Shown here one piece after another: positions 1 through 8,960 of a stretch of DNA of 64,000 nucleotides. The stretch spans positions 62,001 through 126,000 of the forward strand of contig CAIOYC010000008.1 of the NCBI GenBank assembly GCA_903862425.1. The letters run 5' to 3'. How positions within the stretch are numbered: position 1 is the stretch's first letter; every line of letters begins with the position of its first letter. The notes beneath the pieces are model-generated. The model made no database searches. It had not been told where the DNA came from and saw only the letters and a program-made list of their open reading frames with translations. Position numbers and translations under genes: made by a program. The stretch comes from an uncultured Caulobacterales bacterium. GTDB taxonomy: Bacteria > Pseudomonadota > Alphaproteobacteria > Caulobacterales > Caulobacteraceae.

Positions 1-993
1 CAGGGGTTGGCCGTATCGCTGGAGTCCACTGCCGCTCCGGCCCTGGTGATCATGGCCGCCATCGTCTCCACCTACATGCTGGGCGGTTTGTTCGGCACGG
101 CCATCGCCGTCACCACCATGCTGGGTGTGGCGGGAATGATCGTGGCGCTCGACGCCTTCGGACCGGTGACGGACAATGCCGGCGGCATCGCCGAAATGGC
201 CGGCCTGCCCGGTTCGGTGCGCATCTCAACCGACGCGCTGGACGCGGTGGGCAACACGACCAAGGCGGTCACCAAGGGGTACGCCATCGGCTCGGCGGGC
301 CTCGGCGCGCTGGTTCTGTTCGCGGCCTATACCCAGGACCTGCAGTACTTCACCGCCAACGCCACCTCCGGCTTCTTCGTCGGCATGGGGCAGGTGACCT
401 TCGACCTCTCCAACCCCTTCGTGATCGTCGGCCTGCTGTTCGGCGGGGCGCTGCCCTTCCTGTTCGGCGGCATGTCGATGACGGCGGTGGGGCGCGCGGC
501 CGAGTCGGTGGTGGCCGAGGTGCGCCGCCAGTTTCGCGAGAACCCGGGCATCATGACAGGCGAGGTCAAGCCCGAATATGGCAAGGCGGTGGACATCCTG
601 ACCAAGGCGGCCATCCGCGAGATGATCGTACCGAGCCTGCTTCCGGTGCTATCGCCGATCGTGCTGTTCGTGGTCGTTCTGCCCCTCGCCGGCAAGGTGA
701 ACGCTTTCGCGGCGTTGGGCGCTATGCTGATCGGGGTGATCGTCACGGGCCTGTTCGTGGCCATCTCGATGACCTCGGGCGGCGGCGCCTGGGACAATGC
801 CAAGAAGTATATCGAGGAAGGCAATTACGGCGGCAAGGGCTCCGAAGCCCACAAGGCCGCCGTCACCGGCGATACCGTCGGCGACCCCTACAAGGATACG
901 TCGGGGCCGGCGGTGAACCCGATGATCAAGATCACCAATATCGTCGCACTGCTACTCCTGGCGGTGCTGGCGCGCGGCGTGATCGGCGGCTGA
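1..993 (+). CDS. hppA: K+-independent H+-translocating pyrophosphatase, C-terminal part
   Basis: Membrane-integral pyrophosphatase that couples PPi hydrolysis to proton export. The reading frame is already open at base 1, so the N-terminal half lies outside the window; the stop is TGA at 991-993. The visible part holds the last hydrophobic helices and the diagnostic segment [10 protein letters not shown]: Lys (codon 262-264) and Thr three residues on (271-273) replace the Ala and Gly of K+-dependent enzymes, which marks the K+-independent subclass. The cytoplasmic helix with EVRRQF and the stretch [18 protein letters not shown] are typical of the family. A strong hairpin terminator follows directly. 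Confidence 0.96.
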   Translation, partial: QGLAVSLESTAAPALVIMAAIVSTYMLGGLFGTAIAVTTMLGVAGMIVALDAFGPVTDNAGGIAEMAGLPGSVRISTDALDAVGNTTKAVTKGYAIGSAGLGALVLFAAYTQDLQYFTANATSGFFVGMGQVTFDLSNPFVIVGLLFGGALPFLFGGMSMTAVGRAAESVVAEVRRQFRENPGIMTGEVKPEYGKAVDILTKAAIREMIVPSLLPVLSPIVLFVVVLPLAGKVNAFAALGAMLIGVIVTGLFVAISMTSGGGAWDNAKKYIEEGNYGGKGSEAHKAAVTGDTVGDPYKDTSGPAVNPMIKITNIVALLLLAVLARGVIGG

Positions 994-1042
994 CGGACCG
1001 GGCAGGGCGCTCACCCCGTCCCGCCTTGGCCACCAACTGAAG

Positions 1043-1080
1043 ACGCCCCGGAGAGCGATCTCCGGGGCGTTGTCTTGTCT
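1043..1080 (+). terminator. Rho-independent terminator after hppA
   Basis: Perfect 12-bp stem (1043-1054 pairs with 1059-1070, loop GCGA), followed by the T-rich stretch TGTCTTGTCT. It lies between hppA and the convergent bamE and could serve both directions. Confidence 0.85.
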
Positions 1081-1097
1081 GCATGAGACGAAGAGCG

Positions 1098-1598
1098 TCA
1101 GTGCGGGACGGGGCCGCCGCTGCTGCCCGGACGGCTGGCGCCCGGATCGTCGTCCTGCGGCAGCATGGTGGAGCCGCGGCCGACATTGCCAAGCAACTGT
1201 TCGAACCAGTTCAATTCGCGTCCGCGGGTCGGGGTCTCGCGTTTCTCATAGGCCAGGTCGTAGCTGTCGTGCAGGTCGAGCGCCTTGACGGCCGTGACCT
1301 TCTCGTCCTTGTCGAAGCTGATCGCCACCACCTTTCGGCTCTTCAGCTGGGGATGCATGTAGGCCAGCTTGTCGGTGGTCTGGGTTATGTAATACCAGGT
1401 GTTCTTGTCGAAGGCGCTGGTGGTCGAGGGCGAGCCGAGCTTGCTGGCCACCATGGTCCGCGTTTCGCCGATCTTCACCTCTTCGGGCTTGTTGTCGACC
1501 GCGACGAACCCGTTCATGGCGGTGACCGGCGTACAGCCCGAGACGGCGGCGGACGCAGCCAGGACAAGCACGCTGGCGAGAATGGAACGGGACAGCAT
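1098..1598 (-). CDS. bamE: Outer membrane protein assembly lipoprotein BamE (SmpA/OmlA)
   Basis: Small lipoprotein of the BAM complex that inserts beta-barrel proteins in the outer membrane. A hydrophobic signal ends in the lipobox VSGC (Cys about residue 22). The SmpA/OmlA fold follows: a turn around GETRTMVASKLGSPS, then WYYIT and a strand carrying VAISFDKDEKVTAV. The tail of about 40 residues (NWFEQLLGNVGRGS and on) is common in alphaproteobacterial BamE. It is divergent from the gene pair at 1724, as expected for the bamE / ubiquinol-cytochrome c chaperone locus of this group. Confidence 0.9.
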   Translation of the reverse strand: MLSRSILASVLVLAASAAVSGCTPVTAMNGFVAVDNKPEEVKIGETRTMVASKLGSPSTTSAFDKNTWYYITQTTDKLAYMHPQLKSRKVVAISFDKDEKVTAVKALDLHDSYDLAYEKRETPTRGRELNWFEQLLGNVGRGSTMLPQDDDPGASRPGSSGGPVPH

Positions 1599-1723
1599 AC
1601 GGCGAACTCTCGTAAGTTTGGGCTTTGACCTAGCGCCAGTCGCCCCCTAGTTCAATCGGTCAGGAGGGCGCACGTGCGGCGTCCGCCAACCAAGCCCATC
1701 AGGGACCGGAAGAAGACGGCGAG

Positions 1724-2272
1724 ATGATGTTCCAGCGCTTTTTCGCCAAACGGCCGGCGGCGCTCGCCGGCCAGGCCCTCTACACCCCGCTGATCGAGCA
1801 GGCGCGTCGGCCGGACTTCTATCTGGCAGGCAAGGTTCCGGATACCACCGACGGCCGGTTCGAACTCTACACCCTGCACCTCGCCCTGCTGGTCCGGCGT
1901 CTGCGCGGCGAACGCGGTTTCATCGCCGAGGTGCGCCAAGCCCTCTTCGACACCTTCCTCGACGGGCTGGATGCGGGCCTGCGGGAGATGGGCGTGGGCG
2001 ACCTGTCGGTGCCCAAGAAGATGCGCAAGATGGGCTCGGCCATCTATGGCCGGTTCAAGAGCTACGACGCCGCCCTGGCGGCGGAGGGACAGGACGAACT
2101 GCAGGCCGTGCTGTCTCGCACCCTCTATGCCGGGGTCGAGGCGGCGCCGCTGGGTGAAATGGCGATCTACGTCCGGGCGACCGACACCGCCTTGGCCGCC
2201 ACGCCCGAGGCGGCGCTGTTCGACCGCCCGCTGCCCTGGCCGACGCCGGCGTTCGTGAAGGTGAATGGATGA
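1724..2272 (+). CDS. Ubiquinol-cytochrome c chaperone family protein (CBP3/UQCC1-like)
   Basis: Bacterial relative of mitochondrial Cbp3/UQCC1, which helps assemble cytochrome b of the bc1 complex. At 182 aa it has the family size. Recognisable features are FELYTLHLALLVRRLRG, the QALFDTFLDGLDAGLREMGVGDLSVPKKM core and KMGSAIYGRFKSYDAAL. Two consecutive ATG codons (1724, 1727) could start translation. The stop overlaps the next gene by 4 nt (ATGA), so the pair is probably co-translated. Confidence 0.88.
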   Translation: MMFQRFFAKRPAALAGQALYTPLIEQARRPDFYLAGKVPDTTDGRFELYTLHLALLVRRLRGERGFIAEVRQALFDTFLDGLDAGLREMGVGDLSVPKKMRKMGSAIYGRFKSYDAALAAEGQDELQAVLSRTLYAGVEAAPLGEMAIYVRATDTALAATPEAALFDRPLPWPTPAFVKVNG

Positions 2273-2793
2273 TCAGCCCCTGGTCCATACCCGTGCGACT
2301 GCCCGATGTGGGCAAGAGTACGCTCGAACTTACCCCAGAGCCTGACCCCGCCACTCGGGAGAGGATCGCCGAGGTCGTTGGCGTCGATGCTCTGAACAGC
2401 CTGACCGTGCGCGCCACACTGAAATCCTGGCTCGACGGGGTCGAACTTTCGGCCCGTTTTGAAGCCGAGGTCGTGCAGACCTGCGGCGTGACGCTGGACC
2501 CGTTCGAGACCCGCCTTGCCGCTGCATTCGTCGTCCACGCCCTACCGCCGGGTAGTCCCAACGCGCCGGAAGCATCGGCCGAGGCCATCATCGACCCGGA
2601 GGCGGACGATCCTCCCGAGGTGCTGGACGGCGATACCATCGATGTTGGCGCCTATGTGCTCGAGTATCTGGCGCTGGAGGTCGATCCCTTTCCCCGCAAG
2701 CCCGGCGCGGTCTTCGAACAGCCCGGTGGGGTGGAGATAATCTCGCCCTTCGCCGGCCTCGCCGTGCTGAAGGACGACGACACGACCAACTGA
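2269..2793 (+). CDS. DUF177 (YceD) family protein
   Basis: YceD-type protein of 174 aa, a family linked to 23S rRNA/L32 biology in other bacteria. The acidic C-terminal half carries the conserved pattern DDPPEVLDGDTIDVGAYVLEY followed by LEVDPFPRKPG. In many bacteria this gene precedes rpmF-plsX-fabH; here rpmF is missing and plsX starts after about 390 nt. It starts inside the stop of the chaperone gene (ATGA, 2269-2272). Confidence 0.85.
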   Translation: MISPWSIPVRLPDVGKSTLELTPEPDPATRERIAEVVGVDALNSLTVRATLKSWLDGVELSARFEAEVVQTCGVTLDPFETRLAAAFVVHALPPGSPNAPEASAEAIIDPEADDPPEVLDGDTIDVGAYVLEYLALEVDPFPRKPGAVFEQPGGVEIISPFAGLAVLKDDDTTN

Positions 2794-3186
2794 CTTCGCA
2801 GACTTTTCCCGAGGAAAACTTTCGGCCTTAAGCTCGTTGGGACGATGAGGAGAACGGCAAAGTCCGAGCGAAGCCGATGAAGGCCCGATCAAGTCAAACC
2901 AATACGGACGTGGCCGAACGGCGCTATCTGCGCCTGAAAACTGCGTGCTTGATGCAGACGCTTATCGGCGCCCAACCGTGCCGCCGCCTGGACCGCATTG
3001 CCGTTGATCAGTCACAGGCGACCTCGCTCGGCGCAACGTGCGCCACAAAAAGGCAGCGTCGGATGACCTTACGGCAGGCGAGGGCGCGGTCGGCTTGCAT
3101 CGCGGGCGCTGTTCGCTATCGTGCCGCCGCGCCGCGAGGGCCGGGATGCCCCGGTCGAATCGCCTATCGGGAGCGCGTCCGCCTGA
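2794..3186 (+). other. Long spacer between DUF177 gene and plsX, no convincing gene
   Basis: This 393-nt stretch occupies the position where rpmF sits in many genomes, but no L32-like product (no MAVPK start, no Cys pairs) can be read in any frame. A weak hairpin lies just after the DUF177 stop (TTTTCC 2804-2809 / GGAAAA 2813-2818). An open frame at 2877-3194 encodes an Arg/Ala-rich peptide without recognisable features and overlaps the plsX start; it is probably not a gene. Confidence 0.5.
3095..3122 (+). promoter_or_regulatory. Possible promoter for plsX-fabH-ihfA
   Basis: TTGCAT (3095-3100) and TATCGT (3117-3122), separated by 16 nt, lie 65 nt before the plsX start. This is a pattern match only. 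Confidence 0.3.
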
Positions 3187-4263
3187 GTGTCTGAGGTCGT
3201 TGGAAAAGCCCTCACCCTATCCATCGACGCGATGGGGGGCGACCACGGTCCGAGCGTCACCGTGCCCGGTTGCGCCTTGGCGCTTGATAGGCTTCGTGGC
3301 CGCTCCGTGCGTTTCCAGTTCCACGGCGACCAGACGTCCATCGAGGCGGAACTCGTCAAGCATACGGCCCTGAGGTCCCTCGCGAGCGTCCACCACACCG
3401 AGAAGGTCATCTCCGGCGATGAGAAGGCGGCCCAGGCCCTGCGTCGGGGCAAGGGGTCCAGCCTGTGGAACACCATCGAGGCGGCCCGCAGCGGCGGCGC
3501 CGACGCGGTGATCTCCGCCGGCAACACCGGCGCCTTGATGGCCATATCCAAGCTGATCCTGCGCATGGCCGGCGGGCTCGACCGCCCCGCCATCGTCTCC
3601 AGCTGGCCGACCCGCACGGGCGTCACCGCCATGCTCGATGTGGGCGCCAACATCGAATCCGATGCGGCTCAGCTGGTGGAGTTCGCCATCATGGGCGAGG
3701 CCTTCTACAGCGCCGTTCATGCCGCGCCGGGCCAGTCTGTGCGCGTGGGCCTGATGAATGTCGGCTCCGAAGAGCAGAAGGGGCACGAGGAGGTGCGCGA
3801 GGCGCACGCCATACTGCGCGGTGGGGCGATCGAGCTCGACTATTTCGGCTTCGTCGAAGGCGACGACATCGCCAAGGGCACGGTGGAGGTGATCGTCACC
3901 GATGGCTTCACCGGCAATGTGGCGCTGAAGACGGGGGAGGGCCTTGCCCGCTTTTTCGCCGCCGAACTGCGCGAGGTGCTGACCACGTCCGGTCCGCTGG
4001 CCATGCTCGGTGCGGCCCTGGCGCGCGGCGCCCTCAACAAGCTTCGCACCAAGCTGGAGCCGCCGGGCGGCGGGCCGCTGCTCGGACTCAACGGCGTGGT
4101 GATCAAGGCGCACGGCGGCGGCACGGCTTCGTCCTTCGCCGACGCGGTGAAGATCGCCGCCGACCTGGCCGCCTCCGACTATGCCGCCAAGGCGGCCGCG
4201 AACATGCAACGGCTGGCTACGGCGTTGAAGGCGTCCGGGTCCGCCACGGAGACCGTACAGTGA
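3187..4263 (+). CDS. plsX: Phosphate acyltransferase PlsX
   Basis: Converts acyl-ACP to acyl-phosphate for phospholipid synthesis; the partner acyltransferase PlsY is encoded at 17.4-18.0 kb. The 358-aa product begins with a GTG codon and the signature SIDAMGGDHGP. Further family motifs are SAGNTGALMAISKLILRM, MLDVGANIESDA, GLMNVGSEEQKGHE and IVTDGFTGNVALKTGEG, in the usual order and full length. Its stop overlaps the GTG start of fabH (GTGA, 4260-4263). Confidence 0.97.
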   Translation: MSEVVGKALTLSIDAMGGDHGPSVTVPGCALALDRLRGRSVRFQFHGDQTSIEAELVKHTALRSLASVHHTEKVISGDEKAAQALRRGKGSSLWNTIEAARSGGADAVISAGNTGALMAISKLILRMAGGLDRPAIVSSWPTRTGVTAMLDVGANIESDAAQLVEFAIMGEAFYSAVHAAPGQSVRVGLMNVGSEEQKGHEEVREAHAILRGGAIELDYFGFVEGDDIAKGTVEVIVTDGFTGNVALKTGEGLARFFAAELREVLTTSGPLAMLGAALARGALNKLRTKLEPPGGGPLLGLNGVVIKAHGGGTASSFADAVKIAADLAASDYAAKAAANMQRLATALKASGSATETVQ

Positions 4264-5237
4264 GCGTAACCCGATCCGCCATCCGCAGCGTCGGCGGCTA
4301 TCTGCCCGAGCGGGTGGTGACCAACGCCCAGCTGGCCGAGGTGGTCGATACCTCTGACGAATGGATTCGCGAGCGTACCGGCATCCACGAACGCCGCCGG
4401 ATCGGCGAAGGTCAGGCCACCTCCGACATGGCGGTGGAGGCGGCGAGGCAGGCGCTGGAGCGGGCGGGCCGCAGCGCTGCCGATGTGGACCTGATCATCG
4501 TCGCCACCACCACGCCCGACCTGACCTTTCCCGCCACCGCCGCCATCGTGCAGCGAAAGCTCGGCGCGCCCGTGGGCATCGCCTTCGATGTGCAGGCCGT
4601 ATGCTCAGGCTTCGTCTACGCCCTCTCGGTCGCCGACGGTTTCGTGGCGCGAGGCCTGTCCAAATGCGCCCTGGTGATCGGCGCGGAGGCCATGTCGCGC
4701 CTGATGGACTGGACCGATCGCGGCACCTGCGTCCTGTTCGGCGACGGCGCCGGGGCTGTGGTGCTGGAGCCGCAGGAGGGGCAGGGAGGCACGGCGGATC
4801 AGGGCCTGCTCGGCTTTGCCCTGCGGTGCGACGGGACCAAGCAGGATCTGCTCTATGTGGACGGCGGCCCGTCCACCACCGGAACGGTCGGCCATCTGCG
4901 CATGGCCGGCCAGCAGGTGTTTCGCCACGCGGTGATCAACATCGCCGAGGCTGTCGAGGCCGCCGCCGCCGTCGCCAAGGTGCCTGTGGCGCAGATCGAC
5001 TGGTTCATCCCGCATCAGGCCAACCAGCGTATCCTCGCCGGCGTGGCGCATCGGCTGGGCGTCGCCGAAGACCGGGTGATCTCAACCGTGGCCACCCACG
5101 CCAACACGTCCGCCGCCTCGATCCCTCTGGCGATGAATACCGCTGTCGAGGATGGGCGAATCAAGCCGGGCCAGATGCTCCTCATGGAGGCCATGGGAGG
5201 TGGTCTGACCTGGGGCGCCTGCGTGGTTCGTCTTTAG
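4260..5237 (+). CDS. fabH: 3-oxoacyl-ACP synthase III (KAS III)
   Basis: Condenses acetyl-CoA with malonyl-ACP to start fatty acid synthesis. The product is 325 aa from GTG at 4260, the start that gives the usual 4-nt overlap with plsX. The catalytic triad is visible: Cys115 in AVCSGF, His in PHQANQRI and Asn in [10 protein letters not shown]. The N-terminal [13 protein letters not shown] and the C-terminal [12 protein letters not shown] are standard. The plsX-fabH-ihfA order is typical of alphaproteobacteria. Confidence 0.97.
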   Translation: MSVTRSAIRSVGGYLPERVVTNAQLAEVVDTSDEWIRERTGIHERRRIGEGQATSDMAVEAARQALERAGRSAADVDLIIVATTTPDLTFPATAAIVQRKLGAPVGIAFDVQAVCSGFVYALSVADGFVARGLSKCALVIGAEAMSRLMDWTDRGTCVLFGDGAGAVVLEPQEGQGGTADQGLLGFALRCDGTKQDLLYVDGGPSTTGTVGHLRMAGQQVFRHAVINIAEAVEAAAAVAKVPVAQIDWFIPHQANQRILAGVAHRLGVAEDRVISTVATHANTSAASIPLAMNTAVEDGRIKPGQMLLMEAMGGGLTWGACVVRL

Positions 5238-5291
5238 ACCTTCGCCGCTGGCTTTGCCGCGCCAACAGGTCTCAGCGAGAACCCTTTGACT

Positions 5292-5310
5292 TGACGCGTC
5301 TTTCGCGTCA
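5292..5310. promoter_or_regulatory. Perfect inverted repeat upstream of ihfA
   Basis: TGACGCG (5292-5298) and CGCGTCA (5304-5310) are perfect inverted copies around TCTTT, 37 nt before the ihfA start. No T-run follows, so an operator or mRNA hairpin is more likely than a terminator. Function is unknown. Confidence 0.4.
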
Positions 5311-5347
5311 TGCACGCAGTGTTGAGATTAACGGCGGGGGCCGATCC

Positions 5348-5650
5348 ATGAAGGGCGAAACCTTGACGCGCGCCGATCTGGCGGAAGCGGTTCACGATGA
5401 GGTCGGTCTGACCCGTCAGGACTGCGCTGGACTGGTGGAGCGCACCCTGGATCTGGTGGTCGAGGCTCTGGAGCAGGGTGAGATCGTCAAGCTGTCGGGC
5501 TTCGGCGTCTTCCAAGTCCGGGCCAAGAACGCCCGCATGGGCCGCAACCCCAAGACGGGCGAGCCGGCGGCGATCGATCCGCGGCGGGTAATCTCCTTCC
5601 GTGCTTCCCAGGTGATGAAGGCGCGGGTCGACGGCGCCGCCGAGGCCTAA
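5348..5650 (+). CDS. ihfA: Integration host factor subunit alpha
   Basis: DNA-bending nucleoid protein, alpha subunit of IHF, of 100 aa. The start ATG at 5348 is chosen because the product then begins at the normal [16 protein letters not shown]; the frame is open much further upstream inside fabH. The family signature is present: [17 protein letters not shown], then the DNA-intercalating arm [12 protein letters not shown]. The short product tail ([14 protein letters not shown]) is normal. It lies 110 nt after fabH and just before a MerR regulator. Confidence 0.96.
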   Translation: MKGETLTRADLAEAVHDEVGLTRQDCAGLVERTLDLVVEALEQGEIVKLSGFGVFQVRAKNARMGRNPKTGEPAAIDPRRVISFRASQVMKARVDGAAEA

Positions 5651-5660
5651 GGCCGGGCGC

Positions 5661-6086
5661 ATGAAGAGCCCCGACGCGTTCCGCACGATTTCGGAGGCCG
5701 CCTCGGAGCTCGGCGTACCCCAACACGTGCTTCGCTTCTGGGAGACCAAGTTCTCCTTCATCCGCCCCATGAAGCGGGCGGGAGGGCGGCGATTCTATCG
5801 CCGTCAGGACATCGAGGTGCTGCGCGGCGTGCGCGCCCTGCTCCACGACGAGGGCTACACCATCAAGGGCGTTCAGCGCCTGCATAAGGAGGAGGGGGTG
5901 CGCCGCGTCCTCTCCGCCGGTGGGGCGGCGGGCGGCGAAGCGGCCGACGTGATGTCCGACGATGATCTGCCTACGCGTCCACTGCTGGGCGAAGCGGCTC
6001 AGCGGCGGCTGGCCGGGGTTTTGGGCGACCTCGAGGGGGTGAAAGCCCGCCTCGACGCCTTGATCGCGCAAGGCGGCGATTCCTGA
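5661..6086 (+). CDS. MerR family transcriptional regulator
   Basis: A 141-aa regulator with an N-terminal MerR winged helix: [21 protein letters not shown] is the helix-turn-helix and [21 protein letters not shown] the wing. The helix [12 protein letters not shown] follows. The C-terminal part lacks an obvious Cys metal site. A MerR gene directly after ihfA (10 nt gap here) is a recurring alphaproteobacterial arrangement. Its targets cannot be read from the sequence. Confidence 0.9.
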   Translation: MKSPDAFRTISEAASELGVPQHVLRFWETKFSFIRPMKRAGGRRFYRRQDIEVLRGVRALLHDEGYTIKGVQRLHKEEGVRRVLSAGGAAGGEAADVMSDDDLPTRPLLGEAAQRRLAGVLGDLEGVKARLDALIAQGGDS

Positions 6087-6229
6087 TTGCTATCCGGGTC
6101 GCTTCACCCCTATAAGCCCCGCTTCGAGCGCGCCGGGCGAAAGCGGCCTCCGGTTTCGCTGCCAAACGCGCTCGATTTGTAAGGATGGGCCTGCCTTCGG
6201 TTTGGGAACAAACCGATCTGGCTCAGTGT

Positions 6230-6306
<77 letters not shown>

Positions 6307-6330
6307 TTCCTTCCCCCTCACCATCACCGT

Positions 6331-6528
6331 TCAGCGGCCCCGGTTCATCCAGCTGATCAGGGGGATGAGGGGCAGGCCCCAGCAGATTCCCGCCACCGCC
6401 ATATAGGCCAGTTGGACCCACGGCTGCTTGGGCAGATGGTCGAACAGGGCGGCGGCGGCCCAGGCATAGGCGGCCAGAAAGACCATCATGCCGACGCCTC
6501 CGATCAGCTTGCGCCAGCGTGCGGGCAT
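6331..6528 (-). CDS. DUF2842 small membrane protein
   Basis: About 65-aa inner membrane protein with two hydrophobic helices (LIGGVGMMVFLAAYAWAAAA and a second around YMAVAGICWGLPLIPLI), the layout of alphaproteobacterial DUF2842. The start at 6528 (MPARWRK) is preferred over the longer frame because a GGGAGA box lies six bases upstream. The start at 6528 points away from ctaA (6640), so the two are divergent. Function is unknown. Confidence 0.8.
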   Translation of the reverse strand: MPARWRKLIGGVGMMVFLAAYAWAAAALFDHLPKQPWVQLAYMAVAGICWGLPLIPLISWMNRGR

Positions 6529-6639
6529 ACCATCTCTCCCAGGCCATCGCGTCGGGGGCCTCACGCTTAGTGCCCAGTTGCGCCCGGTTCGACAAGCGCC
6601 TGCATTGTGCAGGGCCTATGGAGCGTTTAGAGCCCCCAT

Positions 6640-7683
6640 ATGCGGTGGAGCTACAATCTCGAGCGGTCGCAATCGACGGCCTTGTGGCTGTTCGGTGTCG
6701 CGGCCCTGATCCTGGCCATGGTGGTGGTGGGCGGCGCGACGCGCCTGACGGGCTCGGGCCTATCGATCACCGAGTGGAAGCCGATCTCGGGGGTGATCCC
6801 GCCGCTCAATGCCGCCGGCTGGACGGCGGAGTTCCAGCACTATCAGCAGATTCCGCAGTACAAGCTGGTCAACCTCGGCATGTCGCTGGGCCAGTTCAAG
6901 GTGCTGTTCTGGTGGGAGTGGGCGCACCGCCTGCTGGGCCGCCTGCTCGGCGTCGTGTTCCTGATTCCGTTCATCGTGCTCCTGGTGTTTCGCCGGGTGC
7001 CCAAGCGGCTGATCTGGCGCTGCGCCCTTATCTTCGTTTTGGGCGGACTGCAGGGCGTGGTCGGCTGGTGGATGGTCAGCAGCGGACTGGAAAAGAACGT
7101 GCTCGTGGCGCCCGAGCGGCTCGCCACTCACTTGGGCCTGGCTCTGCTCACCCTGATCGCCTGTATCTGGACCGGGCTCGAAGCCTGGTTCGGCAAGGGG
7201 CGGCCGGTCGGGTTCCGGGCTGATCCGGTGTGGGTGCGCGGCGCCGTAGGCCTGGTCGTCATCGTCTTCGTTCAAGCCATGCTGGGCGCCCTTGTGGCCG
7301 GAAACCAGGCTGGACGCATTTATACGGACTGGCCCCTGATGGACGGCCAAGTTTTCCCCGCCGCCTATGCGTTGAAGGGGCAGGGGGTCTGGGCCGTGCT
7401 CGCCCACAGCCAAGCGGCGGTGCAGTTCAATCACCGCTTGGTCGCCTATCTGCTCCTGGCATCGGTCAGCGTCTATTTCATCGGCTTCGCCAGGTCGGCG
7501 GCGCCGGAGCCGCCCAAGGCCCTTGCCCTCTACCTTATGCTCGGCGTGATGGTGCAGGCGTTGCTGGGTATTCTGACGTTGAGGATGGCCACGCCGCTGT
7601 GGCTTGGCCTGCTGCACCAACTGGGCGCCGCCGGGGTGCTGACCGTCGCCGTTGCATTGGCCTGGAGAGTGCAGCGGGTCTGA
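6640..7683 (+). CDS. ctaA: Heme A synthase (COX15/CtaA)
   Basis: Integral membrane enzyme that oxidises heme O to heme A for cytochrome oxidase. The 347-aa product has eight hydrophobic stretches and the type-2 (COX15-like) signatures: VVVGGATRLTGSGLSITEW, FWWEWAHRLLGRLLGV, ATHLGLALL and FNHRLVAYLLL. The conserved histidines in EWAHR, THLG, NHR and LLHQLGA supply the heme ligands. No other oxidase assembly gene is in the window. Confidence 0.95.
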   Translation: MRWSYNLERSQSTALWLFGVAALILAMVVVGGATRLTGSGLSITEWKPISGVIPPLNAAGWTAEFQHYQQIPQYKLVNLGMSLGQFKVLFWWEWAHRLLGRLLGVVFLIPFIVLLVFRRVPKRLIWRCALIFVLGGLQGVVGWWMVSSGLEKNVLVAPERLATHLGLALLTLIACIWTGLEAWFGKGRPVGFRADPVWVRGAVGLVVIVFVQAMLGALVAGNQAGRIYTDWPLMDGQVFPAAYALKGQGVWAVLAHSQAAVQFNHRLVAYLLLASVSVYFIGFARSAAPEPPKALALYLMLGVMVQALLGILTLRMATPLWLGLLHQLGAAGVLTVAVALAWRVQRV

Positions 7684-7691
7684 CTTTCTTA

Positions 7692-7707
7692 CGGTATATA
7701 GATACCG
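7692..7707. promoter_or_regulatory. AT-rich perfect inverted repeat after ctaA
   Basis: CGGTAT (7692-7697) and ATACCG (7702-7707) around ATAG, 9 nt after the ctaA stop in an AT-rich island. It resembles an operator half-site pair rather than a terminator, but no regulator can be assigned. Confidence 0.3.
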
Positions 7708-7765
7708 CATGAAAAATCCCCTTTAATTACAGTGTTATGGCGTCGCGCTGATCACATTGGTGCTG

Positions 7766-7793
7766 TTGACAATGTCGGCTCGCGCCCCTATCA
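7766..7793 (+). promoter_or_regulatory. Probable rplM-rpsI promoter
   Basis: TTGACA (7766-7771), 16 nt, then CTATCA (7788-7793), about 63 nt before the rplM start. The -35 box is a perfect consensus. Confidence 0.45.
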
Positions 7794-7855
7794 ACCCCGC
7801 CTCGTTCGCCGTCGCGCCCTTGCGGCGGCGTTCCTTGTTTTACGGACCTCTTTCC

Positions 7856-8329
7856 ATGATGAAGACCACGGCCTCTCTGAAGCCGGCGGACGTCGAGAAG
7901 AAGTGGATCGTGATCGACGCCGAGAATGCGGTTGTCGGCCGGCTCGCCTCCTTCATCGCCATGCGCCTTCGCGGCAAGCACCGCGCCGACTATACCCCCC
8001 ATGTCGACTCCGGTGACTATGTGGTGGTGGTGAACGCCGACAAGGTGAAGTTCACGGGCAACAAGCTCAAGGACAAGACCTATTACTGGCACACCGGCTA
8101 TCCAGGCGGCATCAAGGAACGCACCGCAGACAAGATCCTCGGCGGCAAGTATCCGGAACGCATCCTGGAGAAGGCCGTGGAGCGCATGCTCCCGAAGGAA
8201 AGCCCGCTGGCGCGCGCCCAGATGACGCACCTGCGCATCTTCGCCGGCCCTGAGCACACTCACGAAGCTCAGCAACCCGAAACCATCGCGTTCGCCGAAC
8301 TGAACGCCAAGAACGTGCGGGCCCAATAA
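7856..8329 (+). CDS. rplM: 50S ribosomal protein L13
   Basis: Early-assembling large-subunit protein, 157 aa from the first of two adjacent ATG codons at 7856. Hallmarks are [17 protein letters not shown], the central [12 protein letters not shown] and the [21 protein letters not shown] region. The upstream open frame extends to 7757 but adds non-family sequence. The stop shares one base with the rpsI start (TAATG). Confidence 0.97.
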   Translation: MMKTTASLKPADVEKKWIVIDAENAVVGRLASFIAMRLRGKHRADYTPHVDSGDYVVVVNADKVKFTGNKLKDKTYYWHTGYPGGIKERTADKILGGKYPERILEKAVERMLPKESPLARAQMTHLRIFAGPEHTHEAQQPETIAFAELNAKNVRAQ

Positions 8330-8868
8330 TGAGCGATGTGAACCCCACCGAAGCCGCTGCGCCTGCCGCGCCGGCTTCCACCCAGGCCCCCTCCACTCAA
8401 GGTCAGGGCTTCGATGCCCTGCGCAGCTTGTCCACGACCGGTATGGCGGAGCACGCTCCCGCCGAGCCGCAGATCGACGCGCAAGGCCGCGCCTATGCCA
8501 CCGGCAAGCGCAAGAACGCCATCGCCAAGGTCTGGATCAAGCCGGGCTCGGGTAAGATCACCATCAACGACCGCGACCAGGAAGTGTACTTCGCCCGTCC
8601 GGTGCTGCGCATGATGCTGGCCCAGCCGTTCGAAGTGACCTCGCGTACCGGCCAGTTCGACGTCATCGTCTCGGTGCAGGGCTCGGGCCTCTCCGGCCAA
8701 GCGGGCGCCATCCGTCACGGCATCTCCAAGGCCCTGACCTATTATGAACCCGGCCTGCGTCCGGTGCTGAAGCCGCACGGCTTCCTCACCCGCGACAGCC
8801 GCGTGGTCGAGCGTAAGAAATACGGCAAGGCGAAGGCCCGCCGCAGCTTCCAGTTCTCGAAGCGCTAG
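8329..8868 (+). CDS. rpsI: 30S ribosomal protein S9 with N-terminal extension
   Basis: Small-subunit protein whose C-terminal tail reaches the P site. The conserved core begins near residue 56 ([20 protein letters not shown]) and ends with the basic tail [17 protein letters not shown]. About 55 residues rich in Ala/Pro/Thr precede the core, a lineage extension also known in other alphaproteobacteria and absent from E. coli S9. The gene is coupled to rplM and followed by a strong terminator. Confidence 0.96.
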   Translation: MSDVNPTEAAAPAAPASTQAPSTQGQGFDALRSLSTTGMAEHAPAEPQIDAQGRAYATGKRKNAIAKVWIKPGSGKITINDRDQEVYFARPVLRMMLAQPFEVTSRTGQFDVIVSVQGSGLSGQAGAIRHGISKALTYYEPGLRPVLKPHGFLTRDSRVVERKKYGKAKARRSFQFSKR

Positions 8869-8895
8869 GCCGGAACCCCGGCCAGGGAAACCTGC

Positions 8896-8931
8896 AGGGC
8901 GCTCCGGGAAACCGGAGCGCCCTTTTTCTTT
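8896..8931 (+). terminator. Rho-independent terminator after rpsI
   Basis: Perfect 12-bp GC-rich stem (8896-8907 with 8912-8923, tetraloop GAAA) followed by TTTTCTTT. Confidence 0.92.
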
Positions 8932-8960
8932 GATGGTCGTTTTCCTGGGAAGGACGCAAC

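Noticed and set aside
2877-3194. 105-codon frame before plsX
   Set aside because: Arg/Ala-rich without any motif, no ribosome site, overlaps the plsX start; kept only as a note on the spacer.
4361-5650. Long frame running through fabH into ihfA
   Set aside because: Only its last 100 codons (from 5348) make a protein family (IHF-alpha); the upstream part is Arg-rich shadow of fabH.
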